From NCBI RefSeq assembly GCF_050496765.1, contig NZ_JBNWEO010000017.1, positions 62,001-126,000 on the forward strand: 64,000 nt of DNA, given 5' to 3'. Source of the stretch: JAEVLT01 sp050496765 (lineage in GTDB: Bacteria; Bacillota; Bacilli; Bacillales; Cytobacillaceae). The notes beneath the pieces are model-generated. The model was not told the origin of the DNA. It saw nothing but the letters and a program-made list of their open reading frames with translations, and searched no databases. The position numbers and the translations under genes were made by a program. Positions 54,718-63,434 of the stretch are shown here, one piece after another (the first letter of the stretch is position 1; every line of letters begins with the position of its first letter).

Positions 54718-55455
54718 ATGAACACAGGGAAAATAAGGCAAATTTTACTGATAACAGATGGGTGTTCCAATCAGGGTGAAGATCCGGTTGCGATGTCTGC
54801 ACTTGCAAAAGAAGAAGGGATTACCGTAAATGTGATAGGAGTGATGGATCACGACATTATTGATGAAAAAGGAATGAAGGAAATTGAAAGCATCGCCATG
54901 TCGGGGGGAGGCGTAAGTCAAATCGTCTATGCCAAGCAGCTGTCACAGACAGTGCAGATGGTGACAAGACAAGCAATGACACAAACCATTCAGGGAATTG
55001 TGAACAAAGAGTTGCAGCAAATACTAGGACGCAACCAGACGATGGAAGACCTCCCGCCGGAAAAAAGGGGCGAAGTCATGGAGGTAGTCGATGAAATAGG
55101 TGAAACAGCAGAGTTGGAAGTACTTGTATTGGTTGATACAAGCGCAAGCATGAAGCAAAAGCTCCCAACAGTTAAAGAGGCCATATTGGATTTATCGATC
55201 AGCCTCAACTCGAGAACGGGGAATAATTCGTTCTCCGTCTATGTATTTCCCGGGAAAAAGGCTGAAGTGGAAATGCTATTGGGATGGACGCCAAAGCTAA
55301 CGTCGCTATCAACTGTTTTTTCGCAATTAACTCCAGGCGGCATTACGCCGACAGGGCCTGCCCTGCGCGCTGCTTTAAGCGCCTTCCAGCAAAAACGTTC
55401 GGTAAGGAGTCTGCTTTCTCGTGATGATGAATCATACTTTGAAGAATCGATTTAG
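54718..55455 (+). CDS. yabS: VWA-domain protein YabS
   Basis: A 245-residue von Willebrand factor A-like protein, with one N-terminal repeat (ILLITDGCSNQGEDPVAMSALAKEE) and a second with the MIDAS-type DTSAS in LVLVDTSASMKQK. In B. subtilis yabS and yabT are made early in sporulation. GGTAACAATA at 54687-54696 fits the sigma-F -10 consensus, but a -35 at the proper distance is not seen. I choose ATG 54718 after GGAGGAGAGG. The last 35 bp overlap yabT. Confidence 0.87.
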   Translation: MNTGKIRQILLITDGCSNQGEDPVAMSALAKEEGITVNVIGVMDHDIIDEKGMKEIESIAMSGGGVSQIVYAKQLSQTVQMVTRQAMTQTIQGIVNKELQQILGRNQTMEDLPPEKRGEVMEVVDEIGETAELEVLVLVDTSASMKQKLPTVKEAILDLSISLNSRTGNNSFSVYVFPGKKAEVEMLLGWTPKLTSLSTVFSQLTPGGITPTGPALRAALSAFQQKRSVRSLLSRDDESYFEESI

Positions 55456-56425
55456 AATCCAGCCGGGAACAGTTATTGAGGGAAAGTGGCATAAGAATCA
55501 ATACACGATTTTAAAAGAATTGGGCAATGGCGCGAACGGAATTGTCTATTTAGCGCGGCATCAAAATCGCCATATTGCCTTAAAAATAAGTGAAAATGGC
55601 ATGTCCATTACTTCCGAGGTGAATGTGTTAAAATCCTTTGCAAAGGTCCAAGGGTCAACCCTCGGGCCTTCTTTAATAGACGTCGATGACTGGAAAAGCC
55701 GACAGGGCATCGTTTCCTTTTATGCAATGGAATATATTTCGGGTACAGACTTTTTATCTTTTATTGAGAAAAATGGGAAGGAATGGACAGTTGTTCTCGT
55801 TATTCAATTATTAAATGACCTGGAACGATTGCATCAGCGCGGTTGGATTTTTGGCGACTTAAAGCCTGAAAATTTGATTGTGACGGGCCCTCCGACTCGG
55901 ATTAGATGCATTGATGTCGGCGGGACAACCATAAGGGGGCGGGCAATTAAAGAGTTTACGGAGTTTTATGACCGGGGGTACTGGGGACTTGGTTCAAGAA
56001 AAGCAGAACCAGCCTACGATATATTTGCAGTTGGAATGGTGCTGATCAATTCAGCCTATCCAAAACGCTTTCACAAGCAGACTGGGGGAATGCCGCAATT
56101 AATTGAGGCAATCCGGCAAAAACCGGAGCTTCGCCGTCTAGAGCCAGTTCTTGTAAAAGCGTTCCAAGGTCAATATGCGAGTGCAAAAGAGATGCGGCAG
56201 GACTTGATCTCGAGCGCTACAACATCCTCGCAGCCGGTAAAAAGGCAAGATCAAAAACCGATTCACCAGCCTGAACTGAAAAAAGCTGTCCCGCTAAACG
56301 GCAAGCTTCGATCAGACCGGTACGCTAAGAAAAAGAAGAAAAAAGGCGGTTTAATCGAAACATTACTGATCCTTGCAGCAATGGGGATCTTCTATTTCCT
56401 GTATATCTCAGGAAAAATATTTTAA
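55421..56425 (+). CDS. yabT: Serine/threonine protein kinase YabT
   Basis: A Hanks-type kinase, 334 residues. YTILKELGNGANGIVYLARH is the glycine loop, IALKISE the Lys, WIFGDLKPENLIV the catalytic loop (with GD in place of the common RD), and CIDVGGTT the DFG position written DVG. A C-terminal membrane segment (LIETLLILAAMGIFYFLYI) anchors it. In B. subtilis YabT acts at early sporulation and phosphorylates RecA and other proteins, and is stimulated by DNA. Start GTG 55421 with GTAAGGAGT upstream. It overlaps yabS, so it is probably coupled. Confidence 0.9.
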   Translation: MMMNHTLKNRFRIQPGTVIEGKWHKNQYTILKELGNGANGIVYLARHQNRHIALKISENGMSITSEVNVLKSFAKVQGSTLGPSLIDVDDWKSRQGIVSFYAMEYISGTDFLSFIEKNGKEWTVVLVIQLLNDLERLHQRGWIFGDLKPENLIVTGPPTRIRCIDVGGTTIRGRAIKEFTEFYDRGYWGLGSRKAEPAYDIFAVGMVLINSAYPKRFHKQTGGMPQLIEAIRQKPELRRLEPVLVKAFQGQYASAKEMRQDLISSATTSSQPVKRQDQKPIHQPELKKAVPLNGKLRSDRYAKKKKKKGGLIETLLILAAMGIFYFLYISGKIF

Positions 56426-56533
56426 AATCTTTTTCTTTTTTTGAAACTATTATCTGCCATGATCGTAAATTACAATAGGAATCGCTGGATTCGAATCTGT
56501 TACAGTAAATTGTTACTTTAAGGAAGTATGCAA

Positions 56534-57934
56534 ATGTTAGAAATGAAAGTAGAAGCTTTTCTTGAACGGCATTCCTTTAAGCTTGAAAATAAACGGATCG
56601 TTGTCGGAGTATCCGGTGGTCCGGATTCATTGGCATTGCTGCATTACTTGTTGGAGAGGAAAGAAAAGCGAAATCTTTTTCTTGTTGTTGCCCATATTGA
56701 CCATATGTTTCGCGGGGAAGAATCTTTTGAAGATGCGATGTTTGTAAAAGAATTTTGTTCCGCTTTTTCTATACCGTTTGAAATGACCCAGGTTGATGTC
56801 CACGATCTAATGGTGCGAACGGGGAAAAGTGCAGAAACGGCAGCAAGGGATGTTCGCTATGACTTTTTTGCAAAAGTATTGAAGGAATATCAATGTTCTT
56901 GCCTTGCGCTTGCGCATCACGGAGATGATCAAATCGAAACCATTTTGATGCGGCTGACGAGGGGAAGTACAGGAAAGGCAAGGGCGGGAATTCCCTTTCA
57001 GCGCCCATTTGCTTCAGGATTGATTTTTCGCCCATTTTTAAATGTAACAAAGGATGATATTACCCAGTATTGCGAGGAAAAAGATCTAGTGCCCCGAATC
57101 GATCCAAGTAATATGGAAAACATCTATACAAGAAACCGCTTTCGAATTCACTGTCTGCCATTTTTAAAAGAGGAGAATCGCCAAGTTCATGAGCATTTTC
57201 AGCGGTTTAGCGAAGAATTGCAAAGCGATGAAGACTTTCTCCAAGAATTAACGGCAGAACAAATGAATAAAGTAATGACAACTAGGGATAATGACCATAT
57301 TACCATTGATAGAAAAACATTTCTTGGAATGCCTTTACCTTTACAAAGGAGAGGGATTCAACTAATATTAAACTATCTTTATAAAAAAAGGCCTTCATCT
57401 CTTTCAGCAATCCATATAGACCAAGTTTTGGGATTCATAAGAAACGATCATCCATCAGGAAAATTGGATTTTCCTGACGGGCTAAAAGTGATTCGTTCCT
57501 ATCGTTCCTGTCATTTTCAATTTGAACTCTTGCACTACCAGCCTTATCGGCATGAAATGAAAGAGCCGGGGAAGTACCCGTTACCAGGGATTGGCGAATT
57601 AACGATGGAATATAGTGAGATGACAGAAGCTGGCCATCGCCATAGTCCTAGCACTGCGCTGTTTCAAATCGATAAAATTCATCTACCATTGATTGTCCGA
57701 ACAAGACAAGCGGGAGATCGAATGTCACTAAAAGGAACAGCGGGGACAAGGAAATTAAAGGATATTTTTATTGACTGCAAAATTCCAATCCAGGAAAGAG
57801 ACCGCTGGCCGGTGATTACAGATCGTGAGGGAGAAATCCTTTGGCTGCCCGGTTTGAAAAAGTCAGCGCTTGAGGGGATTGGCGATTCTGCAGGGCGCTT
57901 TATTCAACTTACATACAGCAGGAATGATTTCTAG
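56534..57934 (+). CDS. tilS: tRNA(Ile)-lysidine synthase
   Basis: Modifies C34 of tRNA-Ile(CAU) to lysidine; essential in most bacteria. The 466-residue protein has the PP-loop motif VVGVSGGPDSLALLHYLLE, the conserved RNA-binding segment AETAARDVRYDFF, LALAHHGDDQIETILMRLTRGS, and the C-terminal KLKDIFIDCKIPIQERDRWPV domain. I choose ATG 56534 with AAGGAAG before it; ATG 56528 is too close to it. hprT follows 14 bp later. Confidence 0.95.
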   Translation: MLEMKVEAFLERHSFKLENKRIVVGVSGGPDSLALLHYLLERKEKRNLFLVVAHIDHMFRGEESFEDAMFVKEFCSAFSIPFEMTQVDVHDLMVRTGKSAETAARDVRYDFFAKVLKEYQCSCLALAHHGDDQIETILMRLTRGSTGKARAGIPFQRPFASGLIFRPFLNVTKDDITQYCEEKDLVPRIDPSNMENIYTRNRFRIHCLPFLKEENRQVHEHFQRFSEELQSDEDFLQELTAEQMNKVMTTRDNDHITIDRKTFLGMPLPLQRRGIQLILNYLYKKRPSSLSAIHIDQVLGFIRNDHPSGKLDFPDGLKVIRSYRSCHFQFELLHYQPYRHEMKEPGKYPLPGIGELTMEYSEMTEAGHRHSPSTALFQIDKIHLPLIVRTRQAGDRMSLKGTAGTRKLKDIFIDCKIPIQERDRWPVITDREGEILWLPGLKKSALEGIGDSAGRFIQLTYSRNDF

Positions 57935-57948
57935 GGGGCATTATTTAG

Positions 57949-58494
57949 ATGAAACAGGATATCGAAAAGGTGTTAGTATCGGAAGAAGAGATTCAAGAAA
58001 AGATTAAGCAACTAGCATCAAAGCTGACGGAAGAGTATAAAGACCGCTTTCCATTGGCTGTTGGGGTGCTAAAAGGTGCAATGCCATTTATGGCTGACCT
58101 TTTGAAACGGATGGATTGTTATCTGGAAATGGATTTTATGGATGTTTCCAGCTACGGAAACTCAACCGTTTCTTCCGGTGAAGTAAAAATACTAAAGGAT
58201 TTGGATACTTCCGTTGAGGGAAGAGATATCCTGATCATTGAAGATATCATCGATAGCGGCTTAACGTTAAGCTATCTAGTTGAGTTGTTTCGTTATCGGA
58301 AAGCAAAATCCATTAAGATTGTGACATTGCTTGACAAGCCAGCAGGGAGAAAAAGTTCTATTCAAGCGGATTATATTGGATTCGAGGTGCCAGATGAGTT
58401 TGTTGTTGGCTACGGACTCGATTACGCGGAAAAATATCGCAATCTTCCATATATAGGTATTTTAAAACCGGCAGTATATCGCACTAATGATTAA
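57949..58494 (+). CDS. hprT: Hypoxanthine phosphoribosyltransferase
   Basis: Salvages hypoxanthine and guanine with PRPP. The 181-residue type I phosphoribosyltransferase has ILIIEDIIDSGLTLSYLVELF, the PRPP loop, and the KPAGRKSSIQADYIGFEVPDEFVVGYGLDYAEKYRNLPYIGIL C-terminal part that holds the purine-contact residues. TTCTAGGGGGC precedes the ATG. It is part of the tilS-hprT-ftsH order that is conserved in Firmicutes. Confidence 0.97.
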   Translation: MKQDIEKVLVSEEEIQEKIKQLASKLTEEYKDRFPLAVGVLKGAMPFMADLLKRMDCYLEMDFMDVSSYGNSTVSSGEVKILKDLDTSVEGRDILIIEDIIDSGLTLSYLVELFRYRKAKSIKIVTLLDKPAGRKSSIQADYIGFEVPDEFVVGYGLDYAEKYRNLPYIGILKPAVYRTND

Positions 58495-58558
58495 GCCAAC
58501 TATAAAAAGAGGAACCTTTCCAACCAACTTAGCAGGCTTGATAGGCAAGTGCAATTCC

Positions 58559-58588
58559 TTGTATTGGCATGATTTTCTATGATACTAT
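58559..58588 (+). promoter_or_regulatory. Candidate ftsH promoter
   Basis: TTGTAT (58559-58564), 18 bp, TACTAT (58583-58588). Hexamers are only fair. Confidence 0.35.
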
Positions 58589-58623
58589 GTAGTATAGTTT
58601 TTTACCGTGGGAGGAGGTAAGGG

Positions 58624-60576
58624 ATGAATCGGATTTTCCGTAACACCATCTTTTATTTATTAATATTTCTGGTCATTATTGGCGTAGTGAGCTTTTTTAA
58701 TGGAAGCAACGAACCGACCGATCGTATCACGTATGATAAATTTATTTCCTACTTGGAAAATGGCGAAGTAAAGTCATTTTCAATGCAGCCGGATCGCGGT
58801 GTATATGAAATCCGCGGGCAGTTTAAGGAAAAAGGGAAGAATTTCTTAACCTATATTCCGAGCAGCGACAAAATTCAAGAAAGAATTGACAAAGCTGCGG
58901 CAACCGCAAAAGTAGATGTAATGCCTGCAAAAGAAACAAGTGGCTGGGTAACCTTCTTTACATCGATCATTCCGTTTGTGATCATCTTTATTCTGTTCTT
59001 CTTCCTGTTGAATCAGGCGCAGGGCGGCGGCAGCAGGGTGATGAACTTCGGCAAGAGCAAAGCAAAGCTCTACAATGATGAAAAGAAAAAAGTGCGTTTT
59101 CGCGATGTAGCTGGTGCAGATGAAGAGAAGCAAGAATTGGTTGAGGTTGTAGAGTTTTTAAAAGATCCGCGCAAATTTGCCGAGCTTGGAGCACGTATTC
59201 CGAAAGGCGTACTTTTAGTAGGACCTCCAGGTACCGGTAAAACATTGCTTGCACGGGCAGTCGCCGGAGAAGCGGGCGTACCGTTCTTCTCCATAAGCGG
59301 ATCCGATTTCGTTGAAATGTTCGTCGGTGTCGGGGCTTCCCGGGTGCGCGACTTATTTGAAACAGCGAAGAAAAATGCTCCTTGTATTATTTTTATCGAT
59401 GAGATTGATGCTGTCGGCCGACAACGCGGTGCAGGTCTTGGCGGCGGGCACGACGAGCGCGAACAAACATTAAACCAATTGCTAGTTGAAATGGATGGAT
59501 TTGGTGCAAACGAGGGTATTATCATTGTCGCTGCAACTAACCGTCCGGATATCCTTGACCCGGCATTATTGCGCCCAGGGCGTTTTGACCGACAAATTAC
59601 CGTTGACCGCCCGGATGTAAACGGCCGTGAAGCGGTGCTGAAAGTTCACGCGCGCAACAAGCCGCTCGATGAGTCGGTTAATTTGAAAAGCATTGCCCAG
59701 CGGACGCCAGGGTTTTCTGGTGCAGATTTGGAAAACTTGCTGAACGAAGCTGCACTAGTTGCAGCACGTTCGAATAAGAAAAAAATTGATATGGAAGATA
59801 TTGACGAAGCAACAGACCGGGTCATTGCCGGACCTGCAAAGAAAAGCCGGGTTATTTCCGAGAAGGAACGAAAAATTGTTGCTTTCCATGAGGGCGGCCA
59901 CACAGTCATTGGTCTTGTCCTTGACGAAGCTGAAATGGTTCATAAAGTCACAATCGTGCCGCGCGGCCAAGCAGGCGGTTATGCAGTCATGCTGCCGAAA
60001 GAGGATCGTTACTTTATGACCAAACCGGAGCTTCTTGATAAAATCACTGGCCTTCTAGGCGGCCGTGTTGCAGAAGAAATTGTTTTTGGCGAAGTAAGTA
60101 CGGGTGCGCATAATGACTTCCAGCGTGCAACCGGAATTGCCCGCCGAATGGTTACGGAATTTGGAATGAGCGATAAGCTTGGACCGCTGCAATTTGGCCA
60201 GGCGCAAGGACAGGTATTTCTTGGCCGGGATATAAACAATGAGCAAAACTATTCCGATGCCATCGCATATGAAATAGATCTTGAAATTCAGCGGATCATT
60301 AAAGAGTGCTACGAGAAAGCGAAAAAGATCCTAACAGAAAATCGTGAAAAGCTGAATTTGATTGCGACAACCCTTCTTGAAGTCGAGACCCTTGATGCCG
60401 AGCAAATCAAATACTTGGTTGAAAACGGCCGCCTTCCCGATCGGACTCCAAGCGGCCGGCTGGCAAAAGAAGATGTAAAAGTCAATATTGGCGGGAAAAA
60501 GGAAGAAGAGCTGAATGCGGATCTTTCGAACCCGGATGCCCGCGATGAATCAGCTGATGACAAACCAATTTTATAA
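58624..60576 (+). CDS. ftsH: ATP-dependent zinc metalloprotease FtsH
   Basis: A membrane-bound AAA protease for misfolded membrane proteins and regulators. The 650-residue protein has two membrane segments (about 6-24 and 105-128), Walker A GPPGTGKT near 200, IIFIDEIDAVG Walker B, the second region of homology, and the zinc motif FHEGGHTVIG near 421-426. The C-terminal acidic tail (NPDARDESADD) is typical. GGGAGGAGG precedes the ATG. In B. subtilis it is needed for sporulation and stress survival. A strong terminator follows. Confidence 0.97.
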   Translation: MNRIFRNTIFYLLIFLVIIGVVSFFNGSNEPTDRITYDKFISYLENGEVKSFSMQPDRGVYEIRGQFKEKGKNFLTYIPSSDKIQERIDKAAATAKVDVMPAKETSGWVTFFTSIIPFVIIFILFFFLLNQAQGGGSRVMNFGKSKAKLYNDEKKKVRFRDVAGADEEKQELVEVVEFLKDPRKFAELGARIPKGVLLVGPPGTGKTLLARAVAGEAGVPFFSISGSDFVEMFVGVGASRVRDLFETAKKNAPCIIFIDEIDAVGRQRGAGLGGGHDEREQTLNQLLVEMDGFGANEGIIIVAATNRPDILDPALLRPGRFDRQITVDRPDVNGREAVLKVHARNKPLDESVNLKSIAQRTPGFSGADLENLLNEAALVAARSNKKKIDMEDIDEATDRVIAGPAKKSRVISEKERKIVAFHEGGHTVIGLVLDEAEMVHKVTIVPRGQAGGYAVMLPKEDRYFMTKPELLDKITGLLGGRVAEEIVFGEVSTGAHNDFQRATGIARRMVTEFGMSDKLGPLQFGQAQGQVFLGRDINNEQNYSDAIAYEIDLEIQRIIKECYEKAKKILTENREKLNLIATTLLEVETLDAEQIKYLVENGRLPDRTPSGRLAKEDVKVNIGGKKEEELNADLSNPDARDESADDKPIL

Positions 60577-60612
60577 GATGGATTCCTTTCTTAAAAAAGA
60601 TTCATCTTCAAA

Positions 60613-60645
60613 AAAGAGTGCTTCTTTTGAAGCGCTCTTTTTTTC
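60613..60645 (+). terminator. Terminator of ftsH
   Basis: AAAGAGTGCTTC-TTTT-GAAGCGCTCTTT followed by T4, an A-rich start also allowing the reverse reading. Confidence 0.9.
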
Positions 60646-60710
60646 GAAAAAATAGAAGTATGGTATGATGTTTGCAGTGAAGCGAACAATTTAAATAAAG
60701 TGGTGATAAT

Positions 60711-61496
60711 GTGATCTTTGTTTTCGATGTAGGGAATACGAATATTGTCTTAGGTGTTTACAAGGGCGATGAATTGAACTATCATTGGCGGATTGAAACA
60801 AACCGGAATCGGACAGATGATGAGTATGGGATGATCATTAAAGCTTTGTTTGACCACTCCGGTCTTTCTTTTGCGGACATCGATGGTATCATTATCTCTT
60901 CTGTTGTCCCGCCCATCATGTTTGCACTTGAGCGGATGTGCCAAAAATATTTCCATATCAAACCATTGGTGGTAGGACCTGGCGTTAAGACGGGGTTGGA
61001 TATTAAGTACGAGAATCCGAGGGAGGTAGGCGCAGATCGGATTGTGAATGCTGTTGCAGCCATTCATGAATATGGAAGCCCATTAATTATTGTAGACTTT
61101 GGTACAGCAACGACTTATTGTTTTGTAAATGAACATCGCCAATATATGGGGGGAGCAATTGCTCCAGGGATTACGATCTCTACAGAAGCTCTGTATTCAA
61201 GGGCGGCGAAGCTCCCAAGGATCGAGATTACTCGTCCGGAAGGTGTAATCGGGAAAAATACTGTCTCAGCTATGCAAGCAGGGATTGTGTACGGTTACGT
61301 CGGCCAGGTTGAAGGAATCGTAAAGCGGATGGCGGAACAAAGCGTCAAAAAACCGAGCGTGATTGCAACTGGCGGTCTAGCGAGTATGATCGCTCAGGAA
61401 TCAAATGTCATCGATATAGTCGATCCATTTTTAACATTAAAAGGGTTGCAGCTAATCTACAAAAGAAACGTGGACATGCTAAGAAAAGACAACTAG
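60711..61496 (+). CDS. coaX: Type III pantothenate kinase
   Basis: First step of CoA synthesis. The 261-residue ASKHA-fold enzyme has FVFDVGNTNIVLG (phosphate 1), the VVGPGVKTGL segment, PLIIVDFGTATTYCFV (Asp) and IATGGLA near the end, all of the type III class that does not need the CoaA fold. The start is GTG 60711 following AAGTGGTGAT. hslO follows 14 bp after the stop. Confidence 0.95.
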   Translation: MIFVFDVGNTNIVLGVYKGDELNYHWRIETNRNRTDDEYGMIIKALFDHSGLSFADIDGIIISSVVPPIMFALERMCQKYFHIKPLVVGPGVKTGLDIKYENPREVGADRIVNAVAAIHEYGSPLIIVDFGTATTYCFVNEHRQYMGGAIAPGITISTEALYSRAAKLPRIEITRPEGVIGKNTVSAMQAGIVYGYVGQVEGIVKRMAEQSVKKPSVIATGGLASMIAQESNVIDIVDPFLTLKGLQLIYKRNVDMLRKDN

Positions 61497-61510
61497 AAAG
61501 GGGCTTTTTG

Positions 61511-62389
61511 ATGAAGGATTATTTGGTAAAAGCGCTCGCTTTTGATGGTCAAGTTCGGGCATATGCCGTACGGACAACAGAGACAGTTTCGGAGGCACAG
61601 CGCAGGCACCAAACATGGCGCACAGCATCAGCAGCATTAGGCCGGTCAATCACCGCGGGTGTGATGATGGGAGCCATGTTAAAGGGTGATGAAAAATTAA
61701 CGATTAAGATCAAGGGTGATGGACCGCTCGGCCTTATTTTGGTTGACAGTAATGCAAAAGGGGAAGTACGCGGATATGTAGCGAACCCAAATGTTGACTT
61801 TGAAGCAAACGAGCATGGGAAACTAGATGTGCGCCGTGCGGTTGGTACAGAAGGAACGTTAACAGTTGTCAAAGACCTTGGTCTGCGCGACTTTTTTTCT
61901 GGACAAGTACCGCTCGTTTCAGGCGAACTTGGAGAAGATTTCACTTATTACTTTGTCACTTCGGAGCAAGTGCCTTCTTCCGTTGGGGTGGGGGTTCTTG
62001 TCAATCCAGATGATTCCATTCTAGCCGCAGGCGGGTTTATTTTTCAATTAATGCCGGGAACGAATGATGAGACAATTACCATGATTGAGGAAAGACTGAA
62101 AACCATTCCGCCTATTTCAAAATTGGTACAGCAAGGGTTAACACCTGAAGAAATATTGGCCCAACTTTTTGGCAAAAATGAGGTAAACGTACTGGAAAGA
62201 GTTCCGGTTCAATTTACATGTACTTGTTCAAAAGAGCGTTTTGCGGAGGCGATCATTGGCTTAGGCAAAGCTGAAATTGACGAAATGATCGAAGAAGACG
62301 GCATGGCAGAAGCACACTGCCATTTTTGCAATGCAAAGTACCATTTTACAAGAGAAGAACTAGAAGGATTAAAAAAAGAAGCGAAATAA
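61511..62389 (+). CDS. hslO: Redox-regulated chaperone Hsp33
   Basis: A holdase activated by disulfide formation under oxidative heat stress. The 292-residue protein has the N-terminal substrate domain and a C-terminal redox switch with zinc cysteines C236, C238 (CTC) and C270, C273 (HCHFC), the usual CxC and CxxC pair. I choose ATG 61511, preceded by AAAGGGG at 61497; the ORF begins at TTG 61508 in frame, directly before it. It lies 14 bp after coaX and 23 bp before the next gene, an operon. Confidence 0.96.
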   Translation: MKDYLVKALAFDGQVRAYAVRTTETVSEAQRRHQTWRTASAALGRSITAGVMMGAMLKGDEKLTIKIKGDGPLGLILVDSNAKGEVRGYVANPNVDFEANEHGKLDVRRAVGTEGTLTVVKDLGLRDFFSGQVPLVSGELGEDFTYYFVTSEQVPSSVGVGVLVNPDDSILAAGGFIFQLMPGTNDETITMIEERLKTIPPISKLVQQGLTPEEILAQLFGKNEVNVLERVPVQFTCTCSKERFAEAIIGLGKAEIDEMIEEDGMAEAHCHFCNAKYHFTREELEGLKKEAK

Positions 62390-62412
62390 AGCCCAGCTAG
62401 GGGGAGGTTTTG

Positions 62413-63306
62413 TTGCGAAAGAAAGAGCTTTGGCTTATCATTGCCGGACTTATTTTCATAAACATTTTAACGATCGTCTTCTTTTTTGGAAAGTCAGGAG
62501 GTGTAACAGGAACAGCTGCGTATGAACAAGTGGCCACTGTTGGCGGAAAAACAATTTCTCGGCAAGATTGGCTGAATGAGTTAGAAGCACGCTATGGAAA
62601 AGAAGTCTTAAAAGAGATGATCGACCAAAAAGTGATACAGGAGATGGCCGATAAATACAAAATCACTGTTTCGGATAAAGATGTCGAACGTCAGCTGCGA
62701 ATGGCCCAGGCAACTTATGGTCCATCGGCAACTGCAAGCTATACTAGCGATGAAAATAAATGGAAAGAACAAGTAAAAAACAACCTATTGTTGGAGGAAA
62801 TTTTAACAAAGGATGTTGTCGTCTCCGAAAGCGAAATGAAGAAGTACTATCAGGAAAATCAGGCACAGTTTCAAATTCCGACAGCCTATCATTTATCGCA
62901 TATTCTTGTAAAAACAAAGGATGATGCAAAGAAGGCGTTAAAAGAACTCTCCCAAGGCTCAAGTTTTTCAGCATTGGCAATGGAGCGCTCAATCGAGGAA
63001 TTTTCAGCAAACCAAGGTGGCGATATCGGCTATATTAGCCAGGACGATGAACAATATCCGCCGGAATACATTAAAATAGCAAAGAAATTAAAACCCGGAA
63101 CATACAGCAGCCCGATTAAAGTAAAACAAGGGTATGCCATTCTCAAACTCCACAAGGTGATAAAGGGTCAGGCTTTTACGTATGAAGAAGTTAAAAGTCA
63201 AATTCGCAGGCAAATTGCAATGGAGCAAATGAAAGTGCCTGCATCAGCCTCGTCCTTTTGGGATGAAGTAAAAGTGGACTGGTTTTACGGCAATACTACT
63301 AAATAA
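62413..63306 (+). CDS. yacD: Parvulin-type peptidyl-prolyl isomerase, membrane anchored (YacD-like)
   Basis: A 297-residue protein with an N-terminal membrane or signal anchor (about 5-28, LWLIIAGLIFINILTIVFFFG) and no lipobox Cys, then a SurA/PrsA-like chaperone region and a rotamase (about 150-250, YHLSHILVKTKDDAKKAL...SANQGGDIGYI). It probably assists folding of secreted proteins on the cell surface. In contrast to PrsA it lacks the lipoprotein Cys. I choose TTG 62413, with GGGGAGG at 62401-62407. cysK follows after its terminator. Confidence 0.88.
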   Translation: MRKKELWLIIAGLIFINILTIVFFFGKSGGVTGTAAYEQVATVGGKTISRQDWLNELEARYGKEVLKEMIDQKVIQEMADKYKITVSDKDVERQLRMAQATYGPSATASYTSDENKWKEQVKNNLLLEEILTKDVVVSESEMKKYYQENQAQFQIPTAYHLSHILVKTKDDAKKALKELSQGSSFSALAMERSIEEFSANQGGDIGYISQDDEQYPPEYIKIAKKLKPGTYSSPIKVKQGYAILKLHKVIKGQAFTYEEVKSQIRRQIAMEQMKVPASASSFWDEVKVDWFYGNTTK

Positions 63307-63309
63307 AGC

Positions 63310-63345
63310 AGGGGCGCAAAAAATGAAGGTGCGCCTATTTTTTTT
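63310..63345 (+). terminator. Terminator of the parvulin gene
   Basis: AGGGGCGC and GCGCCT arms with a 13-nt loop, then ATTTTTTTT. Confidence 0.8.
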
Positions 63346-63363
63346 GAAAAACAAATAAAGTGG

Positions 63364-63392
63364 TTGACAAAATGGGTAGTTAACTGTTAAAT
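63364..63392 (+). promoter_or_regulatory. Sigma-A promoter of cysK
   Basis: TTGACA (63364-63369), 17 bp, TTAAAT (63387-63392). ATTC (63391) and GGAAT (63418) flank the start region; a CymR site is possible but is not clear enough to call. Confidence 0.6.
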
Positions 63393-63434
63393 TCGATTTA
63401 ACCAATAAAAATACTCGGAATAGAGGTGGCCATA